From positions 186,001 through 250,000 of the forward strand of contig JADANN010000465.1 of NCBI GenBank assembly GCA_018806985.1: 64,000 bases of DNA. The letters are read 5' to 3'. The stretch is from Angiostrongylus vasorum (lineage: Eukaryota > Nematoda > Chromadorea > Rhabditida > Metastrongylidae). A program made the position numbers and the translations under genes. Under the pieces are notes generated by a model. It had not been told where the DNA came from and made no database searches. It saw only the letters and a list, made by a program, of their open reading frames with translations. Each line of letters opens with the position of its first letter. The stretch's first letter is position 1. This document shows, piece by piece, positions 12,245-22,800 of this stretch.

Positions 12245-13155
12245 GGGTCTGGTGTGAAATATAACCACAGTGGTGCTAAGATCCTTGCAAAATTTCAGAC
12301 CGCAGGTGCACGTGTGGGGATCGAACTCGCTAATGCAAATATCTCAGCACCATTGTGACGACACTTTTACTTCAATGTTAACTTTTTACTTATTACCTAT
12401 TGCAATTTTTCATGGCACGGTATTACATGTGATACAACCACAGTGGTGCCGAGATTTTTGCAAAACTCCGGACCGCGGGTGTCTGCGGTGGGGAACGGAC
12501 GCGCTATTGCCCTTTCCTGGGGGCCAATACGTTCACCACCACCCCATGTGGGTCCTTCGTTTCGCCTGTTTCCCAGCTAGTTTTCTATCGATCAGTACCA
12601 TCGGCAATCAACCGTCAACGGTATTGATCTGGATTGTGATTTCGACTACAGCCTCAGCTTAAGGGTTCGTTGCCGATTTGGGCTCCCCAGATCAATCCCG
12701 CTGACGGGTGATTGCTGATGGCAAAAGATCAATAGAACTAGCTGAGAGACAGGCGAAACGAAGGACCCGCATGGTGTGGTGGTGAGCGCGCTACTCCCCG
12801 GAAACGACAATAGCGCGTTCGTTCCCCACCGTAGACACCTGCGGTCCGGAGTTCTGCAAATATCTCAGCATCATTAAACTTAAATTTCGCAATATATATC
12901 CTGCCGCTAAAAAGAGTAAGCAGTAAATAATAAGTTAGAATTGTGATTTTGACTGCAGCTTCAGCTTAACTGGGTTCGTTGCCGATTTGGGCTCCCCAGA
13001 TCAATCCCGCTGACGGGTGATTGCTGATGGCAGAGATCGGTAGAACTAGCTGAGAGACAATGCGAAACGAGGGACCCGCATGGTGTGTTGGTGTACGCGT
13101 TAGACCACGGAAAGGATAATAGCGCGTCCCTTCTCTACCGCACACTTTTCCTTCA
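12245..13155. repeat. Cluster of S2 SINE copies before UTP23
   Basis: At least four pieces: an inverted tail 12250-12360, an inverted copy 12415-12615, and direct copies 12620-12935 and 12940-13150. All hold the GGGGAACG(A/G)ACGCGCTATTG or complementary block and the CAGCTTAACTGGGTTCGTTG start. They fill most of the PEX3-UTP23 interval. Confidence 0.72.
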
Positions 13156-13572
13156 CTTTTTTCTTACACTATATCTTTTTATGCTTCTTATAAAATGACA
13201 GTTTTGACGAGATGTAAAGATCTAGGCTACTGCATACGGTTCTTGTGTTGCGAAGCAAGCTGAGAGAATAACACAGGACGCATGTGCGAAAGAGTTCAAT
13301 GAACTGATTGAGTGCGTCAAGAAACAGGTACGGCTTGTGGACCAGAGGTCCCTTTGGTCGGACTTGGTTCGCATTTAGGTGCTTTTCAACGTTCGTTGTC
13401 TTGGTAATATTTCCGGATTTCTTGGTTGTCTTTGTATAGATGGCACTCGCTTGTTTTCCACAGTGCCTGTGTTGTTGTTTTGGAACAGTTTATTCTGACA
13501 AACTATGAAGTTTGCGTATAAAGGGAACCCTATGATATAAATTCAGCAGGCTAAGGGAAAGAAACAGTGACG

Positions 13573-15257
13573 ATGAAGGTCAAAAGGATAAAGAGAGCAA
13601 ACCGAATTCTCACGTTCTTCAAATACAACTATAACTTCATACCACCATTCAGAGTTTTGGTTGATGGTACATTTTGCAAAGCTGCTCTTGCGAATAAAAT
13701 CAATCTACGTGAACAATTGCCTAAGTACTTAGGCGGCGATGTGGAAATTGTCACCACGAACTGTGTTCTAGCGGAGCTCGGTGAGTTTACTCTGTTTTAA
13801 GCTGAACTATGGGAATGATTCATTAATGTAACAAGTGTCTGATTCGTTGGTATGGATTCTATCGTGTTTCGTAGATAAAACATTCTTTTTGGCAGAGTTC
13901 TTTTAGAAATTTTGGGTTCTTCCGTCTATGGTGCACTAGTGATTTGTCGTCAGTTTGTTGTGGATATTTGTCCACATACACCATGTCGTACACCGGCGGA
14001 ATGTCTCGCTCATCTTGCTCGTCGTGCTGCCAAGAAAGGCACCAGATATATTATTGCTACGAATGTAAGTTGGTTTGCCAATTTTTTATACCTCAGTTTC
14101 AGTCGGTACATTTTGTTTAAGGTGCGCGTGTGGCGCAGTGGTTGGGGGCACCCTGCAATACACACGTGGAGTCAATCCCCGCGCCCATGGCCCACCAAGC
14201 CTTCCATTCCTCCGGGGTCGGCAAATTGGTACCAGACTTGTCTGGGAGGATAGCAGCACTGGCTGTATACATCGGTAGGCCACCGCGGGTCATTGTAAAG
14301 GCCAGATATGCATTCAGTTACTTACCTCCAAACGATGCTTAATGAAGCCGAATGCATGGTGCATCCCTCAGGAATTGATCAACGAAGACCAATTTTCTTT
14401 ACATTTCATTTTAGATTAGGAAAGTTTGCAGCAGAATACACGCTCCAAAGAATTATTAAGTTGTGGATGTATTATTTCATGGTTCCCACCATGGTCAACC
14501 AGCTTTAAAGTTTTATTGGTGTCAACCAGCTACTGTTTACGCTTACTACGAATTTGTCTTCATACATCGTTATTAGTTGATTGTAATTCTTACAAAATGA
14601 TCTCTTGAAGCAGTGCTCTTATGCCCTTTTCCTGATTCTAAAAATCGGACTAGCGCGTTGCACATCTTCCACTCGTAGTCTCATGTGAGATCTTGACAGT
14701 GCTTTTTCTTTTCAAACTCTTCAGTGTTTAGTTAGAAGAAAGAAGAAAGAAAAACGGAAAGAAACATGAGTTAATGATTGCTTGGTAGAGAGTAATATTT
14801 GCAGGTTGGCTTCTATTCGTCATTTAAACACCTCTTTTTTTCCAGGATGATTCTCTTGCAGAAAAACTCAGAACTATCGCTGGTACGCCTATCCTTTACA
14901 TAAAGTATAATGCAATTCTTCTCGATCGTGTTTCGCAGACTTCCAAGGATGTAGCGGAAGTAAAGGAGCATCAAAGTGATATCGACACCTTGAAAGCTAT
15001 CAAAGCGGTAGTATTTGGCGAGCCATTGGTCCGGATTAAAAAGCGAAAAGTAAAGGTAAGAGTGCGAATGATTTCGTAGTATTGTGGTATATTTCTCACT
15101 ATGTTCATTGCCATTATAGGGTGCTAATCCGCTTTCGTGCAAGAAAAAGAAAGTTGTTTTAACAAAACAAACAGAAAAGCCACCTGCGAAAGGCAGGAGA
15201 AAACGATCTAAACGACAGCGAACCGTTCCGATGGGATCTACGGAATCAGCTGGCTAA
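13573..15257 (+). CDS. UTP23: UTP23, small-subunit processome PIN-domain protein, 4 exons
   Basis: Nucleolar rRNA-processing factor of the Fcf1/Utp23 PIN-domain family, needed for early 18S rRNA maturation. Exons: 13573-13780, 13907-14064, 14846-15055, 15120-15257; phases fit, 237 residues (human 249). Start ATG 13573 gives MKVKRIKRANRILTFFKYN, matching the human N-terminus in place. The PIN fold follows: ILLDGTF-like VLVDGTFCKAAL, LREQLPKYLGGDVEI, ELEILGSSVYGA across the first splice, ICPH with later cysteine (zinc-binding region), YIIATNDDSLAEKLR, GTPILYIKYNAILLD. The signature GANPLSCKKKK and a lysine/arginine-rich tail close the protein, as in human UTP23 (PNPLSCLKKKK). Intron 2 contains a full S1 SINE (14120-14395). 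An ATTCAG at 13541-13546 upstream could accept a spliced leader. Confidence 0.95.
14120..14395 (+). repeat. S1 SINE copy in UTP23 intron 2
   Basis: Near full length: GCGCGTGTGGCGCAGTGGTT head, GGAGTCAATCCCC box B, and GGAATTGATCAACG end. It is what makes UTP23 intron 2 long (780 bp). Confidence 0.78.
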
Positions 15258-15322
15258 CTTGCTTGTGTTGATAGCTGTGTATCATAAATTACACTTTCTT
15301 CTTACGTCCATGTGGTCTATTT

Positions 15323-15328
15323 AATAAA
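15323..15328 (+). terminator. Polyadenylation signal of UTP23
   Basis: AATAAA lies 65 bases after the UTP23 stop codon, in an AT-rich context, a usual spacing for nematode 3' ends. Confidence 0.6.
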
Positions 15329-15589
15329 ATGTGGATTGGGTTTGTGTTTGGTGCATAATAGTGGTTCAAACCATGGCCGGTTTCTGTTTGTTCTTTTTTT
15401 AATACGCTTGTGTTTAATGATAAGAGATGAATGTGGTGTCAATTTGTCCACGCTCAACCATTGTTGGTGCCCTGTCATCACCATCTTCATCCCTGCTACT
15501 TTTGCCCGCTACAGAGTACTACACAACTCTCATCATCATAGGCGGAATGAGTGGAGAAGTAAGCTATTTCTGCTAGCTGTTGATAACTA

Positions 15590-15860
15590 TACTAGGGTGC
15601 TTGGATGGCCCGTCCTCACTGGTTGTATGGGCCTAGCAAAATCTCCATTTTTCCGGAGATTTGCTGATTTAGGCATTATGGTTCTATGGAGTCCTCAGGT
15701 TAGCCTGACCAAAATCTGCCTATTGTCGTCACTCACTACAGGCAATCGCCACCCTTGTAGATCACAGGGCGATTTGCCACTATGCGAGTAGTTTGATAGC
15801 AGGACGGTGCTGGATCCTGGTATTGGGTCATGGATGACTATACTATGAGCAGCAATTTGT
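15590..15860 (-). mobile_element. R4 element, 5'-truncated
   Basis: Inverted: GGATGGCCCGTCCTCACTGG at its 3' end, through AATACCAGGATCCAGCACCG; the 5' part is missing. Lies just after UTP23. Confidence 0.66.
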
Positions 15861-16249
15861 TGCATCGAGATGATGATGTTAATAGTTAGATCACGCAGCA
15901 GAACTCGGTTGAATTGCAAATGTTTCTCGTTGTTGTTGCCATACTTCAAAATAGGTTTCACTGTGTAGAAACTTATAGTGACTAAAATCTATTGATTTTC
16001 ACAAAAATAGAATCTCGTTATTCTCAGAAGTAATGTCTTTTGGTTCGCTAGAAGACCTGAATTCATAACAACATACTGAGAACGACTTGTTTCATCTTAG
16101 AATTTATGCTTGAAGTTCAGAATTAGAATACATCACAGTTTTCCCCCTACCTTAATCCATTCATGTTCGCAATATGAAGCCGTGAAACCATAATGTTTTG
16201 TGACTTTAGTGACTTCCGAAATATACTTCATGATTCATATTTTTATCAC

Positions 16250-18760
16250 TGAACAGATGTCAGTGTGAGAGCTCCATCTTGAGGGCTTGTATCACCTGTA
16301 GTCCCACTGATCTTCGAGTGATTCGAGCGGGCGCCAGTAAATCTTTCATTTTTCCCCTGTCGCGTGCAACAGTAGCCCAGTGGGTTCTGCTCGCTCCAGA
16401 GGCTCGTTGAGCATCACACCTTTCTTCTAGGCTTTTCGTGAAGAACTGTGACCATCGGGTCGATGGTCCTCTTGCAGTGCGTTTGACATCCCGAGGAATC
16501 CAGTCATTAACGGCTCTTGTCCATCGGTTGTCATTCATACGCATTGCGTGTCCGGGCCACCTTATCTTCGACTGTTTGGCGTACAGAACGGCATCTTTGA
16601 TTTTTTGATCGTTGACGCAGGCCGGGGCTTCGGATCCCTCCCTTACTTGCGTGACACGGGATGCTCCTAGCATCATCTTTTTTCGACTGCGCGTTGGATA
16701 ACGCTGAGTGATCTTTCATCCTGTTTACACAGCCACCAGGTTTCTGACACATACCTTGAGACAGGAAGTACCGTTGAGTCGAAAAGGTGGCCACGGAATC
16801 CGGTGTTCTTTGGTCTCTTCACCAAATCCTCAATGCTCTTGAAAGCTCCCGGAGCCGCACGTTTCCTTCTGTTCAACTCTGGAGCTAACTCGTTCATCAT
16901 GTTGATTTCCCGACCTAGATAGACGTAGCTGGAGCATTCGGAGATATTCGTTCCGTCAAGCGTGAATGGGGCATACGAAACCAATCCCTTCCTCATGAAC
17001 ATCGTTTTTGTGAGATTTAGTCGAAGACCAGTATTTCTACAGGCTTTATCAAAGTCGGCAAGCATACGTTCCGTTTGGCTAATGTTTGGGTGTATAAGGA
17101 CGATGCTATCAGCAAAACGAAGATGGTGTAACTGCTGACCATCGATTTTCACTCTCATGTTATCCCATTCCAATGTTCGCATGACATTCTGGAGGGTGGC
17201 GGTAAATAATTTTGGCGAGGTGGTATCGCCTTGCCTAACCACTCTTTTGACGTTAATGTTAATATCGTTGTAGAACGGTGATATCTTGGTTGTGAAATTT
17301 TTGTACAGCTAACGAAGAATATGTGCTGATTAGGGACTCCTTGACTATCAAGGGCTTCCATGACTGCTTCTATCTCAATTGAATCAAAGGCCTTCTGTAG
17401 ATCGATGAAAGTGAGATAGAGCGGTCATTTGTAGTCTCGCGATACTTCAGTGAGTCTTGCTATCATGTGGACGTGGTCCATCGTACTAAATCCTTTTCGA
17501 AACCCTGCTTGCTCACATGGCTGTCCTTCGTCCAATGTTCTGTCAATCCTGTTTAGGGATGACTCGAGTGAAAAGTTTGTAGACGACAGGCAACAAGCAG
17601 ATTTGGCGATAGTTGCCAATATCGTGTAGGTCACCCTTCTTGAACAATAACACGGTCTTGCTGGTTCTTACCACTGAGTAGGAATCCTGCATTCAGACAG
17701 GTAACGTGTGACCAGCCGCGCCACTGTCTTTATGAAGTCTTGCAAAACGTTCTTCAGCTTTTCACATCTCATCCTGTCTTGACCTTTATGTTATTCGATT
17801 GTTCACCGATGAAATAGCATGTCGGATTGAGTAGCGGAGAGCCGGTGATACAACATATTCAATCCTTTATTTTATATGACTGAAGATGGACGCGGCTATC
17901 GAAAAGATCTGAGTAGTATTCGTGAATGATTTTCTCCATCGCCTTTCTGGACGTTGTAACTGTTCCGTCTCGGCGTCGTAGTGCAATCATCTTGGTCTGG
18001 TAATTGGCGAAGCTTCGCTTGGCTTTGCGAATGCTTTTCCCAGCCTCTGCAGCTTCGACCATTACTGCTGCTCTTCTCTTTAAGATATTCTTTATCGCCT
18101 GTCTACATTATTTTGCAAGTTCGGACTTTAGTTCGCGGTTGCCTGGAGCTCGTGCGATTCCACGCTTGCGTATCAGCTCGAGTGTTTCTGGAGACAGACG
18201 TCTCTTGGTGACTTTCGAACTCTCAGCTTTCATAGCGCTAACGTGAAGATGTTGAATGAGCCGATCGTATTGTTCGTCAATGTTATCGACAACGGCATCT
18301 TCCCAACAGCCGACTAATGAGTTGAATATGTCCCAATTTATGGTGGTTTTGAGACTTCGTTTTTTTGAATTTAGTGGCTTCTTCTTCTTCGTGCGAGAAA
18401 TGGAATCTTACACGAAGGAGACGGTGGTCTGATCCCGTGTAGAATTTTGGGACAGTAGCGACATCGGTTAGGCAAATCCTTCTATTTACTGTGATGTGGT
18501 CTATTTCGTTATGGTACTCTCCAATGAGAGACTCCCACGTCCAGCGTTGATGGTGGGGCTTCTGGAATTGCGAGTTACCATGGATGGTCTTGGTCGTCAT
18601 GACAAACTCAGATAGCCGCCCACCCTGTTCGTTCCACTGTAATCCCTGGGTCCCAATGTGACGTTCTTCGTACGTTCTTCTTGGTCCAATCTTGCCGTTG
18701 AAATCTCCAATGATGACCTTGCAGATTATCTTGAGGACAGTGCACCGAAATGTAGTCGAA
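16250..18760 (-). mobile_element. Degenerate RTE-type non-LTR retrotransposon
   Basis: Relic of one RTE-clade LINE whose single ORF encoded an endonuclease and a reverse transcriptase. Reading from 18740 downward: [11 protein letters not shown] and ITVNRRICLTDVATVP...SDHR (APE-type endonuclease, C-terminal half), an acidic linker, a first reverse-transcriptase block near 17630 (CEQAGFRKGFSTMDHV, fingers), then QGDTTSPKLFTATLQNVM and LRFADSIVLI at 17240-17080 (palm; the usual FADD box reads FADS), LNLTKTMFM, and the C-terminal ARGPSTRWSQFFTKS at about 16460. Frame is broken several times (near 17360, 17635, 17860, 18280 and 16675), so it is dead. The 5' end is missing. It lies between UTP23 and the ITFG2-like gene, opposite to both. 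Confidence 0.93.
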
Positions 18761-19844
18761 CTTATTTACCTCAATTGCGTGAGCTCATCGGTACGATTGT
18801 CCATTTTCACGAATTCACGAAAATCCCAATTGTATTTTCATTGGACTAGTATTTTTGACTGGCTGAACTTCATGGTCGAAACATTGGGGTCTTTCTCAGC
18901 TTAACATCGGGGAAGAAACCCCATTTGGTGTATTCTTGTTCGTAATTCAGAACTTCTTTACTAGAGCATTGTGTGACGGGAGAGGTTCATGAGACGTTGT
19001 AAAAAAAATAGGCCAAATTTCATTTTTTGAAGAAAATGTAGTCTGTAGTAACTATGTCCTAGAGGTTGTTGAGAAGTAAAGCCGTCATACATAGGAAGTC
19101 TAGTTAACTGCTATTGTAACTATACCACGAAAACATAACCTTTGCATCGACATCTTACTACCTACACAAGGGAAAGGGTTTGGCAAACTGTCAAACTACG
19201 TCGGGAAATTTGCCCACCATCCACTAGGCTGTTCAACGATGTCCTCTGGAATACAACGAGTGCGTACAGCGTCTAACCAAAGTGCGCGGCATTCAGATGA
19301 ATAATACATAGATGATGAAACACAAGTGCGCCATTCATATAATAAGAAGGAATGGTGATGATGACAGATTAACGAAGAGAGCTGTCCCGCGAACGTCAAG
19401 ACGACAGCGTCCTTTCGTGCGATCACAACGGGTGCACGTGTTTGTGCTTCATGTCAATCTGCATTAGTAAGGGACATTAAATGGCGTATCCTGAAATGCA
19501 GTTCGTGGAATGCCACCGTGCTCAAAGTGGTTCATTAATGTGTTGGGGGTCCGCACTACTGAACGTAGACCATGCAAGTTTCCAAGCAAGTAACTAGTGC
19601 TTGTTGGTAGGTTTACTACACGGTCGCCGAGCTCTAGTCTCCATAGGTTTTGTGTTGCTTATAGGTGTAGCAGATCTGTTTGTAAACAAGAGAACGATAG
19701 TTCATTGACTGTCTTTTTCTGCAACATGAATGAGGTCTTCTAGTTTGGTGAAACCGTTAGCCTGGCTGCACGTTGGACCACCATATAATTGTTATTGATG
19801 TGTTATTACTCTATCATGACAATTGAGAAATTTTCTCTTCTTAG

Positions 19845-22800
19845 GTGCATTTCATGGCTTGCGATGGAAGCAACGACGTGGTCAAGATGCCGTCTAGAAC
19901 TAGTTCACCCATAACCGCGTTAGCAATAGGTAATTTAAGAGGAAGGGTACGGACAAGGTTTGTTGAGGAAATCTACTGTGAAAATGAGACTACAAGTTGT
20001 GTCTATACTTTACAAAATTTCTTTAATAAAGCAAGTTATCGTCTAGACCAGAGCTAGTAGCGATTGCGGCAGACGGTCTCTTACAATGTGTTCACCCACC
20101 GTACAGTCATGATTCAAGTGTGTATAGTCAAACGGTTCAGGTATTTGTTAATTGTGGTTTTCAGTCTATTGAAGTGTTAGAAGTAATGTTACTAGCAGAA
20201 AGGTTGGTGGTAGGTGTATCGCCGTATTGCAGTCAAACATAGCGGCGGCGTATGTAATGGATGTTGATGGAGATGGACAAGAGGAACTAGTTGTGATAAT
20301 GACAGACAGAGTAGGTGTGTGAAATGTTTTTCATTAGGTCTCCCAAAATTACTCAAATTCTTGTTGTTTTTGTTCTAGACTGCAAAGTATCTCAACCATT
20401 TGAAATCAGACGAACTCAAGTGTTTTTGAACTTATCACTTAACGATGGGCGCATGTAGCGCAGTGGTTGGAGGCGCCATGCAATACTCATGGGATGGATT
20501 CGAGCACCCCAGGCTCACCAAGCCTTCCATGCCTACAGGGTCGGGAAATTGGTCCCACTCTTGTCTAGGAGGATAGCAGCACTGGCTAGATACATCGGTG
20601 CGCCACCATGAGTCACTGTGAAGCCCAGATTGTGTTCACTCATCTCCAGCGATGTTTAATGAAGTCGAATGTATGGCGCATCCGTCATGGATTGATCAAC
20701 GCTGAGTGCTTTGTCTCCTATTTTTTGTTACTTTATGCTTATTCCTTTTCCACTTGACTCCTCCTTTCGACTTATCTTTAATTTCTAAAAGTCTATTGAA
20801 GATTAATTCTAGTCGAAGTAAGTCGGCTTTTTTTTTGGTTTGGGATTTCTATGTTAGCGTTGGAAGAAAGGCATATATTCTTGAGTTCAAGAATTATTGG
20901 ATGTTCTATAGTCACTGTTTAGTTAGATCTTTCCGATGGAGCTTGGAGAGTTCTCGATTACATCCGGTCAACAAGTGGGAAGTGCCTAATCAAATCTCGG
21001 CACTTTCCATCGGTGAATCTGTGACATCATTGCGCAGTGCAGAGGTATGGCTGTCGCAACTACGTGCACGATTCTATGTGTGCGTACCGTTTTCTGGTCA
21101 GCAGCCCACGGTAATCTACCCTCAAAATAAGGAAGTTGGATCGGATGTGATGCTAATCCCTTTTCGGTCTCACTTCATCCACATAATGGGAACAATTATA
21201 TCGAACATTGTGATAGTAGGTAAGGTATTTGTCGAATTTTGACTAACTTTCTTTGTCTACGGAAATAAAATGAGTCTAAGAAAGCGTCACTGAAAAATCG
21301 TATAAAAAGAACATTTTCTGTATCACCTATCTTCCTAATCGTTAAATGATTAGAGCAGTCATCGTCAAAGTTCTACTTCTTCAATTTTGTGTGTTGAAAT
21401 TGCCTAGCGGATTATGTTCGTTCGGTGGACATAGAGAACATGTTTTCTTCATTCTTTGCTTTCAGAGTTCTGTGGTGTCATGCTTCTGACATCCTTTGAA
21501 ACACAATTGCTAAATATACACATAGCACTTGCTCACATAACGAGCAATCTCCGCAATCATAGGGAATTGCTTAATTGTTAAGCCCGTTTTGTTTTGGAAA
21601 ACGCAGTTTTCGTCATTGTCGAAAACCGTCCGAAGATCATGCAACACGCTCAGGACCTTATATGAAAGCCGAGGCTTTAGATGCTACGTTGAAAAAGATG
21701 TCTGTTTGCAAAAAAGTGTCAAGCTGATATGCTGCTCTGGAGCAGTACACGTACGACTACCAGTTTCTTGAGGATTCTGCTGAGAATCTATAAAAGAGGG
21801 TCCAAATAAGAGGACCTCAGGAGTGCTGACGGAAACTGAACATGGTGAGAGGCGTGTTCGCAGCACGGGCTTCGACCTGACCAGTTACGAGGTTATCACC
21901 CACTCACTGTTGGATGGAATAGTTACTGCAACTAATACAGTGATAAAGAATACTATTCGATCCTTTCAATAACCACTTCAGCATCCCTGAACATCACTTC
22001 AAGATGGATTGATATGTCATCACGATGGTTTTTTCCTTCAATGTTCATCACATCACTTGTTCTAGTAAACGTCCAGCACTTATTCATAATAATAAGATCA
22101 GAATATCTTAAAATTTATCTCTAGAACTCTCTAAAAAATTTTTGGTCGACTTTTCAAATACTACTTATCAGAGTGTACGACGTTCACGAGCACGGTGCTG
22201 GTTCGATCCTCTGCGGGCTCACCAGTTCTCTCATCCCTTCGGGGTCGGGAAATCGGTATCGGACTTCTCCGGGAGAATATTACTCTCTGCAGTCCAATTG
22301 GGCACGGTCTAGCCCGGCTATCTCATGACTCCAGTGAGAATCGTACCAAATATAATTTTAGGACATTCAAAATTAAGTGGGAATCCTCAAGCAGCACCCG
22401 AAGCCACACACAAAAAGTTGGAAGCCCTTCGTGGATGATGGGTGGGAGGAAAAAAAATCGAATGCGAGAAGTGCTGGGATCCGCATAGCAGATGTGAAGA
22501 CAAGTCGTATAAAAATAAAGAAAAAGCTTTCAGAATGGGAATTTCTAAACCAGTGAAAGACCAAAAGAACCGTACTGTTGCTTCAAATGGAGTCCTAGAT
22601 GACATAGACAACTTTGTCCGATCTATCTGCTGTGAATCGTCTAAAAGTTTCTTTAAATACTTGAGTCGTTAAGCGAAGGAAACTCATATGATAAAAGTGT
22701 TTAGAAAAAGGTTCGGCGTGATATTTTACGTGATATGTCCATGGCCCAACAGAACTTGATGAAGTATAGCGAAAGTACAAAAAACTCGCCCCATCCACGT

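Noticed and set aside
13567..13572. GTG start two codons before UTP23
   Set aside because: ATG 13573 fits the family N-terminus, and nuclear genes rarely start at GTG.
14122..14342. Overlapping plus and minus frames in UTP23 intron 2
   Set aside because: They are S1 SINE sequence; the same frames recur in other S1 copies.
21589..21866. Opposed frames in the ITFG2-like intron 4
   Set aside because: No domain; not needed for the phase-consistent model.
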